From Candidatus Pantoea carbekii (GTDB lineage: Bacteria > Pseudomonadota > Gammaproteobacteria > Enterobacterales > Enterobacteriaceae): a stretch of 64,000 nucleotides of DNA. A program made the translations under genes and the position numbers. The DNA is taken from assembly GCF_000971765.1 (NCBI RefSeq), contig NZ_CP010907.1, forward strand, positions 776,338 through 840,337. The letters are read 5' to 3'. The notes under the pieces are model-generated. The model saw only the letters and a list, made by a program, of their open reading frames with translations. It was not told where the DNA came from and searched no databases. Shown one piece after another: positions 31,815 to 43,009 of this stretch; the first letter of the stretch is position 1; each line of letters starts with the position of its first letter.

Positions 31815-32594
31815 ATGAATAATAATCCTTTAATTATTAAACTAGGTGGAGTACTGCTGGATACTAAAGAGGCGCTAAGTCGTTTATTTACTACTTTACA
31901 AACATATCGCAATAAATATCATCGTTCATTGATTATTGTGCATGGTGGTGGTTGCTTAATAGATGACTTAATGAATAAGCTTATGCTACCGATCAAAAAG
32001 AAAAACGGTTTTCGTGTAACACCAGCGAATCAAATTAACATTTTAACTGGTGCATTAGCAGGTACTGCTAATAAAATTTTATTAGGATGGGCTAAAAAAC
32101 ATGGTATTAACGCTGTAGGTCTTTGTCTTGGCGATGCTGATCTAGTTAATGTTGTTCAATTTGATCCCGACTTAGGTTACGTAGGTAATGCTGAACCCGG
32201 TAGTCCATCCTTAATTAACACACTACTTGCTGCAGGCTACTTGCCAATTATAAGTTCGATTGGCATTACAGAAAAAGGCGACATGATGAATGTAAATGCA
32301 GACCAAGCCGCAACTGCGCTTGCTGCTACTATTGGTGCAGATTTAGTACTTCTATCTGATGTAAGTGGCATTCTCGATGGTAAAGGGCAACGAATTAGTG
32401 AGATGACAGAAGCTAAAGCAAAAAAGCTAATTGCTGATGGTATTATCACTAATGGCATGATTATTAAAGTAAACGCAGCACTTGAAGCAGTACGAACACT
32501 AGGTCGGCCGGTTGATATCGCTAGTTGGCGTTATGCTGAACAACTGCCAATTCTATTTAACGGCGTATCTATTGGAACCCGAATTTCAGCATAA
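31815..32594 (+). CDS. argB: Acetylglutamate kinase
   Basis: Phosphorylates N-acetylglutamate, the second step of arginine synthesis. The 259-residue amino-acid kinase has [10 protein letters not shown] with the catalytic Lys near residue 9, the VHGGG loop near residues 43-47, [12 protein letters not shown] near residue 160, and the C-terminal [13 protein letters not shown] with the second catalytic Lys. E. coli-type short form without the N-terminal extension that marks arginine-sensitive enzymes. It lies between argC and argG with short gaps, so one transcript is likely. Confidence 0.96.
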   Translation: MNNNPLIIKLGGVLLDTKEALSRLFTTLQTYRNKYHRSLIIVHGGGCLIDDLMNKLMLPIKKKNGFRVTPANQINILTGALAGTANKILLGWAKKHGINAVGLCLGDADLVNVVQFDPDLGYVGNAEPGSPSLINTLLAAGYLPIISSIGITEKGDMMNVNADQAATALAATIGADLVLLSDVSGILDGKGQRISEMTEAKAKKLIADGIITNGMIIKVNAALEAVRTLGRPVDIASWRYAEQLPILFNGVSIGTRISA

Positions 32595-32611
32595 TAACAA
32601 AGGATTATAAA

Positions 32612-33826
32612 ATGAGTGTGCAAAAAATCGTTTTAGCTTACTCTGGTGGTTTAGATACTTCTGCTATTATTCCATGGTTGAAAGAAAATTATAGTAGATG
32701 TGAAGTTATTGCGTTTGTAGCGGATGTTGGTCAAGAACGTAGTATTTTAGAAATGATTGAAAAAAAAGCAATTGAATCGGGTGCAAATAAATGTTATATT
32801 GTAGATTTGCGTGAAGAATTTATCAGTGAGTATGTTTATCCAATTTTACAGACTGGTGCTTTGTATGAAGGTACTTATTTATTAGGTACTGCAATGGCTC
32901 GTCCAATTATAGCAAAGGCTCAAGTTGACTTGGCTATAGAGATTGGTGCAGATGCTTTATGTCATGGTGCAACTGGTAAAGGAAATGATCAAGTACGGTT
33001 TGAAACTACATATGCTGCTTTGGCTCCACAGCTGACGGTAATTGCACCATGGCGCAAATGGAATCTATCTTCACGCCAAGCATTATTGCACTATTTGAAA
33101 AAACATGATATTACAACTACAGCATCGCTAGAAAAAATTTATAGTCGCGACGAAAATATTTGGCATATTTCTACCGAAGGTGGAAATTTAGAAAATCCCT
33201 GGAATGCGCCTACGAAAGAGTGTTGGGTATGGACAGTAGATCCACTTGATGCGCCTAATCAAGCGGAATATGTGAGCTTAAGTATTGATCAAGGAAGAGT
33301 AAATGCTATAAACAATGAAAAATTAAGTCCTTTACGTTGTTTAGAAAAATTAAATTTATTAGGTGCAAGACATGGTATAGGTCGTATTGATATTGTAGAA
33401 AATCGATTAATAGGAATTAAATCCCGCGGTTGCTATGAAACCCCAGGTGGTACAATCATACTAAAAGCATTGCATGCAATTGAACAATTAGTGTTAGATC
33501 GTGATAGTTTTAGATGGCGTCAGTATTTAGGTCAAGAAATGTCTTATATAGTTTACGATGGGCTTTGGTTTACCCCTTTACGTCAATCTATCCAGGCAGC
33601 AGCGGAATCTTTGTCTGAATTAATCAGTGGAGAAGTAATTTTGCAGTTGTATAAAGGTAGTGTTATGGCACTTCAAAAAAAATCTCCTAATAGTTTATAT
33701 TCAGAAGAATTGGCTACTTTTGGTGAAGACAAAGTTTACAATCATCATCATGCCGATGGATTTATTCATCTTTTCTCTCTTTCTTCACGTATTAGAGCAC
33801 TAAACAAACAAAAAAAACAAAAATGA
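32612..33826 (+). CDS. argG: Argininosuccinate synthase
   Basis: Joins citrulline and aspartate using ATP. The 404-residue protein has the PP-loop [10 protein letters not shown] at residues 9-18, [13 protein letters not shown] near residue 118, and a catalytic [10 protein letters not shown] region near residue 190. It is 17 bases after argB and 61 bases before argH. In E. coli argG is elsewhere; argCBGH in one cluster is found in other Enterobacterales and related symbionts (from memory). Confidence 0.96.
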   Translation: MSVQKIVLAYSGGLDTSAIIPWLKENYSRCEVIAFVADVGQERSILEMIEKKAIESGANKCYIVDLREEFISEYVYPILQTGALYEGTYLLGTAMARPIIAKAQVDLAIEIGADALCHGATGKGNDQVRFETTYAALAPQLTVIAPWRKWNLSSRQALLHYLKKHDITTTASLEKIYSRDENIWHISTEGGNLENPWNAPTKECWVWTVDPLDAPNQAEYVSLSIDQGRVNAINNEKLSPLRCLEKLNLLGARHGIGRIDIVENRLIGIKSRGCYETPGGTIILKALHAIEQLVLDRDSFRWRQYLGQEMSYIVYDGLWFTPLRQSIQAAAESLSELISGEVILQLYKGSVMALQKKSPNSLYSEELATFGEDKVYNHHHADGFIHLFSLSSRIRALNKQKKQK

Positions 33827-33887
33827 GTTTATTTCGTTACATTAATTTTTGACGAAATTATTTTTATAATATTCAGGAGGATATAAA

Positions 33888-35285
33888 ATGTCTTTATGGG
33901 GAGGACGTTTTTCAAAGGAATTGAATGAACAATTTAAAGAATTTAATAATTCCTTAAGTATTGACTATCGTTTAGCAGAGGAAGATATCTTAGCATCTAT
34001 CGCCTGGTCAAAAGCTTTAGTAACAGTTAATGTATTAAGCAGTGCAGAGCAACAGAAACTTGAAGCGTCGCTGTGTGAATTATTAGAAGAAGTGCGTATT
34101 AATCCAGAAGTAATTCTCAAAAGTAATCAGGAAGATATTCATAGTTGGGTAGAAAATAAATTAATAAAAACAGTCGGCCTTTTAGGTAAAAAATTACATA
34201 CAGGTCGCAGTCGCAATGATCAAATTACTACTGATCTAAAATTATGGTGCAAAAAACATATTACTTTTTTATTAGATGCCATATATAAATTACAAAAAAC
34301 ACTAATCATAATTGCTGAAGCGAATCAGCATTCTCACATGCCTGGGTATACTCACTTACAACGCGCACAGCCAATAACATTTGCACACTGGTGTCTTGCT
34401 TATGTTGAAATGTTAGCACGTGACCAAGATCGCTTACAGGATACTCTAAAACGTCTTAATGTCAGTCCTCTTGGTTGCGGAGCTTTAGCAGGAACAACTT
34501 ACAATGTTGATCGTGAGCAATTAGCTATTTGGTTAGGTTTTAGCGCTGCAAACGACAATAGTCTTGATGCTGTTTCTGATCGTGATTATGTTTTAGAATT
34601 ATTGTCGAATGCATCTATTAGCATGGTACATCTCTCACGTTTTGCTGAAGATATAATTTTTTTTAATACCGGCGAAGCAAATTTTATTGAATTATCTGAT
34701 ATGATAACTTCTGGATCATCTTTAATGCCGCAAAAAAAGAATCCTGATGCGCTGGAATTAATCCGTGGTAAATGTGGTCGGGTGCATGGTGCATTAACTG
34801 CAATCACAATGATGTTGAAAGGCTTACCTTTAGCATATAATAAAGATATGCAAGAAGATAAAGAAGCGCTATTCGATGCTCTCGATACTTGGTTAAGTTG
34901 TTTAAATATAACTATATTAGTGCTAAATAATATTGAGGTGAAACGGATAAATTGTCAGAAAGCTGCTGAACAAGGTTATGCTAATTCAACTGAACTTGCA
35001 GATTATCTAGTAACAAAAGGAATACCATTTCGAGAAGCGCATCATATTGTAGGTAAAATTGTTATAGAAGCAAGTAAACAAGGCATAAGTCTTAAAGCAT
35101 TAAAATTAAGTCAGTTTAAAGAGTTTAGTTCGTTGATCGAAGATGATATCTACTCTGTTCTTTCATTAGAATCTTGTTTAAAAAAACGAAACGCGCAAGG
35201 TGGTGTTTCCGCACAACAGGTAACTATAGCGATCAATAAAGCTAAGAAGCGATTATACAACTTCAGTATATCTCATAAAACATAA
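33888..35285 (+). CDS. argH: Argininosuccinate lyase
   Basis: Splits argininosuccinate into arginine and fumarate, the last step. The 465-residue fumarase-family protein starts [16 protein letters not shown] and has HTGRSRNDQ near residue 105, [12 protein letters not shown]-type sequence near 160 with the catalytic His, and the signature [15 protein letters not shown] near residue 281 with the catalytic Ser. AGGAGG sits 8 bases before the ATG, an unusually good ribosome site for this window. It closes the argCBGH operon. Confidence 0.97.
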   Translation: MSLWGGRFSKELNEQFKEFNNSLSIDYRLAEEDILASIAWSKALVTVNVLSSAEQQKLEASLCELLEEVRINPEVILKSNQEDIHSWVENKLIKTVGLLGKKLHTGRSRNDQITTDLKLWCKKHITFLLDAIYKLQKTLIIIAEANQHSHMPGYTHLQRAQPITFAHWCLAYVEMLARDQDRLQDTLKRLNVSPLGCGALAGTTYNVDREQLAIWLGFSAANDNSLDAVSDRDYVLELLSNASISMVHLSRFAEDIIFFNTGEANFIELSDMITSGSSLMPQKKNPDALELIRGKCGRVHGALTAITMMLKGLPLAYNKDMQEDKEALFDALDTWLSCLNITILVLNNIEVKRINCQKAAEQGYANSTELADYLVTKGIPFREAHHIVGKIVIEASKQGISLKALKLSQFKEFSSLIEDDIYSVLSLESCLKKRNAQGGVSAQQVTIAINKAKKRLYNFSISHKT

Positions 35286-35879
35286 ATTTAGTTTTTGCTT
35301 ACTAATATATTAAATCTAATTTGAGATTTATAATTTGTTGTGTATTCTTTAAAAAGACACTTGAAAAATATCAAGACATAATGTATGGAAGATGTCAACA
35401 GATTATAAAAATAGCATAAATGTTAATTTAATAAAATTTTAAAAAACTAAACTATGTGCATAGCATAGCAGTATTTTCTGATAATTATTTAATAATATAT
35501 CAAATTTAACATTTTTATAAAATAGAATATATATAGAATAATATTTTTGTAATTATTTTTTATTTATTAAATGTACTTTATAGTGATTAAATTTAATTTA
35601 AAATTTTTGATTCTTTAAATATTACATAAATTACCATAATTTCACTATTTTCGATAGAAAATAAATTAAGAAGCAAAAGAATATATATTTATTAAGTAAA
35701 TATATATTCTTTTAAATAAATTTTTGCTATATAATTAATTATCTATGCTGTCTTTTATTTAAAATAATAGCTAGCGGACTAGATTTCTAGATTAGTAAAT
35801 ATTACTTTAAAAATTACTGGAATTCATTGTAGCATAGGATACTCTTGACGTATAAAAATACCTTAATTAATTATGAAAT
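35286..35879. other. Spacer between argH and murI
   Basis: oxyR, sthA, fabR, trmA and btuB of E. coli are missing with no remnant recognised. A strong hairpin lies at 35675-35713. Confidence 0.6.
35675..35713 (+). repeat. Perfect hairpin, 17-base arms, 5-base loop
   Basis: Arms 35675-35691 (AAAAGAATATATATTTA) and 35697-35713. The downstream arm ends in TCTTTT, so terminator use on the plus strand is possible, but it is 390 bases beyond argH. Confidence 0.75.
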
Positions 35880-36698
35880 ATGATTTCCAATATAAGTTCC
35901 ACTATATTAGTATTTGATTCTGGCGTTGGCGGCCTATCTGTGTACCAAGAAATTCGAAAATTATTACCGAATTTACACTATCTTTATGCTTTTGATAATA
36001 AAGGATTTCCTTATGGTCAAAAAAGTGCAAGTGAGATAATTAAATGTATTATTTCTATAGTGAATGCAATCAGCCAACGTTTTCAATTATCGCTAGTAGT
36101 CATTGCTTGCAATTCAGCTAGTATAGTGTCTCTTCCTTTTTTACGAAAACATTTTACCTTTCCTATCGTAGGAGTAGTACCAGCCATTAAACCTGCTACT
36201 TGTCTAACTCGCAATGGTGTGATAGGTTTATTAGCTACACACGGTACTGTAAAAAGCAATTATATTCAACAGTTAATAACGCAATTTGCACATGAATGTA
36301 AAATTGAAATGTTAAGTTCATCTAAACTAGTAGAGTTAGCAGAAGCAAAGCTACACGGCGAAATAATAAATTTGGCTGATATACGCGAGATTATAAAACC
36401 ATGGCTTTGTATGCAAGTATCTCCAGATACAATAGTATTAGGATGTACACATTTTCCATTGCTGCGGCATGAATTACAATCTATATTATCAGATAAAATA
36501 CAATTAGTAGATTCTGGTACAGCAATTGCACGTCGCATAGGTTCGTTGCTGAAATACAACAAATCAAAAAAAAAACCTTTTTCAAAAGAAAATATAGCCT
36601 TTTGTACACGTATGGATAATAACACTATGCAATTAGTGCCTGTTTTACAGTATTATGGATTTCATTGTTTGAAAAAGTTAATTATTTGTAATTATTAG
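35880..36698 (+). CDS. murI: Glutamate racemase
   Basis: Makes D-glutamate for peptidoglycan. The 272-residue product has FDSGVGGLSVYQEI near residue 12 with the first catalytic Asp, VIACNSASIVSLP with catalytic Cys near residue 81, and VLGCTHFPLLRHEL with the second catalytic Cys-Thr-His near residue 187. Retention shows that the cell still makes a wall. In E. coli an rRNA operon follows murI; none is present here. Confidence 0.94.
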   Translation: MISNISSTILVFDSGVGGLSVYQEIRKLLPNLHYLYAFDNKGFPYGQKSASEIIKCIISIVNAISQRFQLSLVVIACNSASIVSLPFLRKHFTFPIVGVVPAIKPATCLTRNGVIGLLATHGTVKSNYIQQLITQFAHECKIEMLSSSKLVELAEAKLHGEIINLADIREIIKPWLCMQVSPDTIVLGCTHFPLLRHELQSILSDKIQLVDSGTAIARRIGSLLKYNKSKKKPFSKENIAFCTRMDNNTMQLVPVLQYYGFHCLKKLIICNY

Positions 36699-37088
36699 CA
36701 ATAATGAATGTTATTCGATAACATTTTCTTAAAATAAGAATATATTAACATTTATATAAATTTATTTATTTACTTATCTTAAGTATCTGTTTAAAAAAAT
36801 AAATTGGTTCTATTTAAAAATAAAAAACAATTAAATTATTGTTAATAATCTCAATTTTTGAAATCCATAAATTGCTTATTGATAATAAATAATTGTTAAA
36901 TTCAAACAGGGCGAGAATTTTAATCTACATAAATATATCAGTTAGTAATTTATCTATAATTTAAGCAATTAAATCTGGATTTAATATAGCTTCATATAAA
37001 ATCTCTACCCTATCAAAAAATTAAATTAAAATTAGTGATCTGGATATTAAAAAATTTATACCTTCTACAATTAAGAGGTTAGTAGACT
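36699..37088. other. Spacer between murI and metA; no rRNA operon
   Basis: Contains the murI hairpin at 36707-36725 and the metA ribosome site AAGAGG at 37074-37079. No rRNA-like sequence is seen where E. coli has rrnB. Confidence 0.6.
36707..36729 (+). terminator. murI terminator
   Basis: AATGTTAT, loop TCG, ATAACATT then TTCTT, nine bases beyond the murI stop. Confidence 0.65.
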
Positions 37089-38018
37089 ATGCCAATTAGG
37101 ATTCCAGATGAATTACCGGCAGTAAATTTTTTGCGACATGAAAATGTTTTTGTTATGACATCATCACGTGCTCATGTACAAGAAATTCGGCCATTAAAAG
37201 TGCTTATTCTTAATCTCATGCCTAAAAAAATTGAAACTGAAAATCAATTTTTGCGTTTACTTTCTAATTCTCCGCTGCAAATTGATATCCAGCTGTTACG
37301 CATAGATAGCCGTGAATCACATAATACGTCGAACGAACATTTGAATACTTTTTATTGCAATTTTGATGATATTCGAAATGATAACTTTGATGGTTTAATT
37401 GTTACTGGCGCACCTCTAGGCCTGGTAGATTTTAATGATGTAGCATACTGGTCACAAATTCAGTGCATTCTCCATTGGTCCAAAGAACATGTCACTTCTA
37501 CACTGTTTTTGTGCTGGGCAGTGCAGGCAGCACTGAAGATATTATATGGACTTTCAAAAAAAACTCGTAAAAAAAAACTTTTAGGTGTGTATGAACATAA
37601 TATCTTACGTCCACATGCCCTATTAACACGTGGTTTTGACGATCATTTTTTGGCTCCTCATTCTCGTTATGCTGATTTTCCAAGTCAATTAATTTATGAT
37701 TACACGGATTTAGAGCTTTTTGCTGATTCTGAAATTACAGGAGCGTATTTAATGGCTAGTAAAGATAAAAGATTAGTTCTCGTTACTGGTCATCCAGAAT
37801 ACGATGCAACAACGCTATTAACTGAATATAATCGCGACCGTGATGCAGGGTTACAACCTGAAGTTCCATTTAACTATTTTCCAGAAAATAATCCTAATCT
37901 TTTACCAAATGTTACCTGGCGTAGTCACGGTAACTTATTATTTTGTAATTGGCTTAATTATTATGTGTATCAAATCACTCCTTTTGATCTGCGTCATATG
38001 AATCCAACACTTGAGTAA
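37089..38018 (+). CDS. metA: Homoserine O-succinyltransferase
   Basis: Activates homoserine with succinyl-CoA, the entry to methionine; MetB uses the product. The 309-residue class-I-glutamine-amidotransferase-like enzyme has the catalytic Cys in [12 protein letters not shown] near residue 142, the YEHN segment, and the catalytic His and Glu in [10 protein letters not shown] near residues 235-237. Full length, single gene, convergent with pgi. Ribosome site AAGAGG lies 9 bases before the ATG. Homoserine dehydrogenase is not encoded in this window. Confidence 0.96.
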   Translation: MPIRIPDELPAVNFLRHENVFVMTSSRAHVQEIRPLKVLILNLMPKKIETENQFLRLLSNSPLQIDIQLLRIDSRESHNTSNEHLNTFYCNFDDIRNDNFDGLIVTGAPLGLVDFNDVAYWSQIQCILHWSKEHVTSTLFLCWAVQAALKILYGLSKKTRKKKLLGVYEHNILRPHALLTRGFDDHFLAPHSRYADFPSQLIYDYTDLELFADSEITGAYLMASKDKRLVLVTGHPEYDATTLLTEYNRDRDAGLQPEVPFNYFPENNPNLLPNVTWRSHGNLLFCNWLNYYVYQITPFDLRHMNPTLE

Positions 38019-38252
38019 AATGAGTTTTGTTGATTTAGCAATGTGATTGATTTGATAAAATCATCATAAGTTTGTATTAAAATTTAACATTAAATACAGT
38101 TTAAAAATTTTTTTATATTTTACCAATCTAATATTGATTTTTATAAAATAATTCAATAATATATTGTTAAAATAAATATTTAAATGAATGTGTTAATATT
38201 TGAGATAAAGATAATTTATTATAAAGTTTTATTTAGTGAACACTTAAAAAAG

Positions 38253-39899
38253 TTAACGCCAAGCTTTGTAGCGATTAATTAGAGCATTAGTTGAACTATC
38301 ATGACTTGCAATATTTTTATTATTTTTTAGTTCAGGTAAAATGCGGTCAGCAAGTTGCTTACCAAGCTCAACACCCCATTGATCGAATGTAAAGATATTC
38401 AGAATTGCCCCTTGCGTAAAAATTTTATGTTCATATAGAGCAATTAACGCACCCAGAGTGAATGGAGTGATTTTTCGCAATAGAATAGAATTGGTTGGTC
38501 GATTTCCTTCAAATACTTTAAATGGTATAACATTAGTTCTAATTAAAAACGATTTATCTACATGTTTACATTCTTGTTCAACTGTTTGTCTTGATTTGCC
38601 AAATGCCAATGCTTCTGTCTGAGCAAAAAAATTTGATAATAATTTTAAATGATGATCGGATATCGGATTGTGTGAGATTACAGGAGCGATAAAATCACAA
38701 GGTACTAATTTAGTACCTTGATGCATTAATTGATAAAATGCATGCTGACCATTGGTGCCCGGTTCTCCCCAAATAATTGGACCTGTTTGATAATTAACAG
38801 TATTACCGTTACGATCGATACATTTGCCATTGGACTCCATATTGGCTTGTTGAAAATATGCTGCAAAACGATGCATATATTGATCATATGGTAATATAGC
38901 TTCAGTCTGGGCACCAAAAAAGTTGTTGTACCAAATCCCGATCAATCCTAACAACACTGGTAGATTTTTTTTCAGTGGTGCAGTAGAAAAGTGTTGATCC
39001 ATAGCATGTGCACCATCGAGCATTTTTTCAAAATTATCAAACCCTATAGATAAAATAATTGACAGGCCTATTGACGACCACAAGGAATAACGGCCACCTA
39101 CCCAATCCCAAAATTTAAACATATTAGCCTTATCGATACCGAACGCTTCCACTGCAATTTCATTCATTGAAATTGCTATAAAATGTTTTGAAATATCTTG
39201 TATATTAGCTTTTTTTAAAAACCATTTTCGGGCACTATAGGCGTTAGTCATAGTTTCTTGAGTTTTAAAGCTTTTTGAAGAGACTAAAAATAAAGTATTT
39301 TCTGAATTTAAATTTTTTAATGTTTCGGTAATATGTGTTCCGTCAATGTTAGACACAAAATGCATACAGAGATGATTTTTATATGGGCGTAGTGCTTCAG
39401 TTACCATATGTGGCCCAAGATCAGAACCTCCGATACCAATATTGACCACATTAGTAATAATTTTACCTGTATATCCTTTCCATTGACCACTAATAATTTT
39501 TTGTGAAAAGCTTTTCATTTTATCTAAAACTAGATTTACTTCAGGCATAATATCTATATTATTAATCAATATAGGTGCGTTGCTGCGGTTACGAAGAGCA
39601 ATATGAAGTACTGAACGATCTTCAGTGCGGTTAATTTTTTTTGCTGAAAACATAGATTTAATTGAATCGACCAAATCAGTTTCTACTGCTAAATCTTGTA
39701 ATTTATTAAGCGTTTCTTCAGTAATGCGGTTTTTAGAAAAATCGATTAATATCTGATCGCAGAAGGTAGCAGAAAATTTTGAAAAACGGTTAATATCTTG
39801 TTTAAAAAGGTCAGCTATGTGGACTGATTTCATATTATTACAATAATGTTGGTATAGTGCTTTCCAAGCCGATGTTTGAGTTGGATTAATACTTTTCAT
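38253..39899 (-). CDS. pgi: Glucose-6-phosphate isomerase
   Basis: Interconverts glucose 6-phosphate and fructose 6-phosphate. The 548-residue product has [10 protein letters not shown] near residue 150, [13 protein letters not shown] near 208, the family signature [16 protein letters not shown] near 268, catalytic Glu and His in [20 protein letters not shown] near residues 353-372, and the GVELGK Lys near 510. It is divergent from lysC, as in E. coli. Full length. Confidence 0.97.
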   Translation of the reverse strand: MKSINPTQTSAWKALYQHYCNNMKSVHIADLFKQDINRFSKFSATFCDQILIDFSKNRITEETLNKLQDLAVETDLVDSIKSMFSAKKINRTEDRSVLHIALRNRSNAPILINNIDIMPEVNLVLDKMKSFSQKIISGQWKGYTGKIITNVVNIGIGGSDLGPHMVTEALRPYKNHLCMHFVSNIDGTHITETLKNLNSENTLFLVSSKSFKTQETMTNAYSARKWFLKKANIQDISKHFIAISMNEIAVEAFGIDKANMFKFWDWVGGRYSLWSSIGLSIILSIGFDNFEKMLDGAHAMDQHFSTAPLKKNLPVLLGLIGIWYNNFFGAQTEAILPYDQYMHRFAAYFQQANMESNGKCIDRNGNTVNYQTGPIIWGEPGTNGQHAFYQLMHQGTKLVPCDFIAPVISHNPISDHHLKLLSNFFAQTEALAFGKSRQTVEQECKHVDKSFLIRTNVIPFKVFEGNRPTNSILLRKITPFTLGALIALYEHKIFTQGAILNIFTFDQWGVELGKQLADRILPELKNNKNIASHDSSTNALINRYKAWR

Positions 39900-40593
39900 A
39901 ATGTCCTTCTGATCTTAAAAATTGCTTATTGTGCTGTAGTGGATCTAACTATTTTGACATTGCTTAATATATATGGTATACAAAAACATTCTGCTTATAA
40001 TTATATATTTTATTTATAATAATATTATATAGTTTACAGAACTGATTTTATTTTAATTTTATTAAGCTGTATACCAGTTATGCAAATACTATTCATGAAA
40101 CTATGTTCAATATTTTGAAAAAAATGTTTGTCAGTAATTTTAATTCATTGTTTTTTAAAAGTTTTTTATCTATATTTTGGAATATTCAAAATTAAAGAAG
40201 AGCATAAATTCTTCTTGAAATATTCTGAATAGAGATATTATTTATATTTGTATTATATGATTTTCATACTTTTAATTAACATAATTATTGAAAGAAAGAT
40301 TAGCAATTAGTGTCTAATTAATTATGCCAATATATCAGAAAAGTGAAATATTGGATAATATACAAGTAACTTTGATATCTGTTTCGATGATCAAAAGATT
40401 AATCTTTTGTTTTTTTTATTATTATTATCTTTTTATCTCTAGTTTGAAAATTACAAAGATGATTTACGTTCAGAGAACTCTTTAGTAATTTTCTATATAT
40501 TTCTTACTTTTTTCTATTGCTCAAGTAAGATAATGTATCTTTATCACAATTCCAAAAAATCAGAAAAAAGATAACTTGATACGAGCTTTTTAC
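39900..40593. other. pgi-lysC divergent spacer; lysine riboswitch not seen
   Basis: E. coli lysC has a lysine riboswitch leader. No AGAGG/GGAAA-type core of that riboswitch is visible here. The spacer does hold a terminator-like palindrome at 40392-40409 and a hairpin TCTTACTT/AAGTAAGA at 40502-40530. Confidence 0.55.
40392..40418 (+). terminator. Palindrome with T run in the lysC leader region
   Basis: CAAAAGATTAATCTTTTG (18 bases, perfect) followed by eight T. It looks like an intrinsic terminator pointing toward lysC, 176 bases before its ATG, with no gene between pgi and it. It may be an attenuator left after loss of the riboswitch sensor, which is inference. Confidence 0.6.
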
Positions 40594-41946
40594 ATGTCTC
40601 AAACTTTAATCATTTCTAAATTTGGTGGCACTAGCGTTGCTGATTTTTATTCGATGAACCATAGTGCAGATATAGTATTATCTAATAATAATACGCGACT
40701 CGTAGTACTTTCTGCATCTGCTGGCATTACCAATTTATTGGTTTCTCTTTCTGAAGGTCAAGAACAAAGACATCGTTCCTATCTATTAAATGAAATCAGT
40801 CGCATTCAATATGCTATTATTGATTTTCTGTCATCTAAAATAGTTCGTAATGAAATTAATGTAATGTTAGAAAATATTGCTATGTTATCTGATGCTGCTG
40901 CATTAGCTACATCGCAAGCATTAACTGATGAGCTGGTAAGCTACGGCGAATTAATGTCAACTTTATTATTTGTCGAAGTTCTACGAGAACGCGAAGTAAA
41001 TGTGCAATGGTTTGATATCCGTAAAGTAATGTATACAAACGAGCGTTTTGGTAGCGCTGAACCTGACGTTGTTAGGATAAAAGAAAACGCAACTCGGCTT
41101 CTTCTTCCTTATATTGAGCAAGTATTGATTGTTACACAAGGTTTTATAGGTACCGAAAGTAAAGGACGCACTACTACGTTGGGTCGAGGCGGAAGCGACT
41201 ATACTGCAGCTTTACTAGGTGAAGCACTAAAAGCAACTCGTATTGATATTTGGACAGACGTTGCAGGTATTTATACTACTGATCCGCGTATAGTTCCAGA
41301 AGCTAAACGCATTCAAGAGATTAGTTTCGAAGAAGCAGCAGAAATGGCAACCTTTGGTGCTAAAGTTTTACATCCAGCTACTTTGTTACCTGCATTACGT
41401 AGTGATATTCCAGTTTTTGTTGGATCCAGTAAAGATCCAGTTTCTGGTGGCACTCGTATTTGTAATAAAACTAAGAATCCACCATTATTTCGTGCTGTAG
41501 CACTGCGTCGTCATCAAACTCTAGTGACACTACATAGCCTCAATATGCTTCACACTCGTGGTTTTCTTGCTCAGGTATTTGAAATTTTAGCACGTCATAA
41601 TATTTCTGTTGATCTGATAACTACTTCTGAAGTTAGTATAGCACTGACTTTAGACACTACTGGTTCAACATTCACTGGTATTAGCCTATTAAATGAGGAA
41701 TTATTAAGTGAACTTTCATCGATGTGTCATGTTGCAGTAGAAGAGCATATCGCATTAGTGGCAATCATCGGCAACAAATTATCAAAAGCATGCGGTGTAG
41801 GTAAAGAAATTTTTGAAGCATTAGAACCGTTTAATCTTCGGATGATTTGCTATGGCGCTAGTAATTATAACCTCTGTTTTCTAGTTTCGACGCATGATGC
41901 CGAAGCAGTTGTACGAGCATTGCATAAAAATCTCTTTGGTGGTTAA
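40594..41946 (+). CDS. lysC: Aspartokinase III
   Basis: Phosphorylates aspartate, first step toward lysine, methionine and threonine. The ATG at 40594 (MSQTLIISKFGGTSVADF) fits the family start; an in-frame alternative start at 40576 would add six residues. The 450-residue product has KFGGTS near residue 8, RGGSDYTAALL near residue 200, FGAKVLHPATLLPA, and a C-terminal ACT region with LGSSKDP-like and SVDLITTSEVSIALTLD segments. metL is missing from this window, so LysC may be the main aspartokinase, which is inference. Confidence 0.95.
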   Translation: MSQTLIISKFGGTSVADFYSMNHSADIVLSNNNTRLVVLSASAGITNLLVSLSEGQEQRHRSYLLNEISRIQYAIIDFLSSKIVRNEINVMLENIAMLSDAAALATSQALTDELVSYGELMSTLLFVEVLREREVNVQWFDIRKVMYTNERFGSAEPDVVRIKENATRLLLPYIEQVLIVTQGFIGTESKGRTTTLGRGGSDYTAALLGEALKATRIDIWTDVAGIYTTDPRIVPEAKRIQEISFEEAAEMATFGAKVLHPATLLPALRSDIPVFVGSSKDPVSGGTRICNKTKNPPLFRAVALRRHQTLVTLHSLNMLHTRGFLAQVFEILARHNISVDLITTSEVSIALTLDTTGSTFTGISLLNEELLSELSSMCHVAVEEHIALVAIIGNKLSKACGVGKEIFEALEPFNLRMICYGASNYNLCFLVSTHDAEAVVRALHKNLFGG

Positions 41947-42210
41947 AATTTTTAATACTCATAAAATTTCAGAATTAGTGTTTATCTCTTTTGTAATTTT
42001 TAGTTTTATACATATGATAATTTTGTAAAGCAGAGAGTTCATAATACCTCTTGCTCTTTCCCCGTAACACTGCTGTAGATAAGCAGTATTATCAGTCTGA
42101 TGTTGATAAAATCTTTTTTTTCACTGCTAAGTAGCATAAAAAAATTAAATATTATGGATAATCTATCTAAACAAAAAATACTACCTTAGTTATAAGGTTG
42201 TTAAAAATTT
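41947..42210. other. Spacer between convergent lysC and marC-family gene
   Basis: A short hairpin ACTGCT/AGCAGT near 42068-42088 lies in a patch of slightly higher GC (about 42050-42100). It may terminate lysC or the minus-strand gene. Confidence 0.4.
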
Positions 42211-42804
42211 TTAAAGCTTCATATAAATTCGAATACCATCTAAAAACATTTGTGCCGCTAGCATAATAAGGATTAGACCCATTAAACGTTCTAATGCATT
42301 GACCCCTTTTTCACCAAGGAGGCGTAAGAATAATCCTGATAGCAAAAGAATTATTGCGGTTGCTCCCCAGGCAATTAAAAGTGCTATTACTAAACTCATC
42401 ATGTGGTTAGGATATTGATGCGAAAGCAACATTAAAGTAGCTAAAAGTGACGGGCCTGCTACTAAAGGAATTGCTAAAGGTACAATAAAAGGCTCTTCAC
42501 CGGCTGGCAAACCACTGCTATTAGTTTCGTTTGAAGGAAAAATCATACTGATTGCAATTAGAAAAAGAATGATACCGCCAGAAATCGATACAGTTTCTGT
42601 ACGTAAGTTTAAAAAAGTTAATATATATTCTCCAGAAAATAAAAATAAAATCATTAAAATTAATGCAATCAACATTTCACGTATAAGCACTATATGACGA
42701 CGTTTAGGAGCAAGATGCTTCAGAATTGACATAAATATCGGTAAATTACCTAATGGATCCATAATTAAGAACAGTAATATAGTTGCAGATATCATTTCAT
42801 TCAT
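42211..42804 (-). CDS. yhgN: MarC-family inner-membrane protein (YhgN-like)
   Basis: A 197-residue integral membrane protein with six predicted hydrophobic segments. It has the family N-terminus FLIMDPLGNLPIF near residue 12, FLLFSGE-type second segment, PLAIPLVAGPSLLATLM near residue 110, and a C-terminal RLMGLILIMLAAQMFLDGI. The function of the MarC family is not known; early links to multiple antibiotic resistance were not upheld. The neighbour asd is the same as in E. coli, which supports yhgN rather than marC. No defect seen. Confidence 0.85.
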   Translation of the reverse strand: MNEMISATILLFLIMDPLGNLPIFMSILKHLAPKRRHIVLIREMLIALILMILFLFSGEYILTFLNLRTETVSISGGIILFLIAISMIFPSNETNSSGLPAGEEPFIVPLAIPLVAGPSLLATLMLLSHQYPNHMMSLVIALLIAWGATAIILLLSGLFLRLLGEKGVNALERLMGLILIMLAAQMFLDGIRIYMKL

Positions 42805-43009
42805 TTGTTGTGAACCATCCTTTAAGTTATTTTACTACTGCAAAATAGAATAATTGAATAATGTACTTTATAAAAAGTATGTATTTTGTAGAGTTTAAGT
42901 ATGTAGGTAAACGTGATTATTATTTAAATCAGTATATGAATAATTCAGCCGAATTTTCCCTTCTAAATTACTATAACAATCTCCCTTAAAAGAATCTGAG
43001 ACGGAAAAA

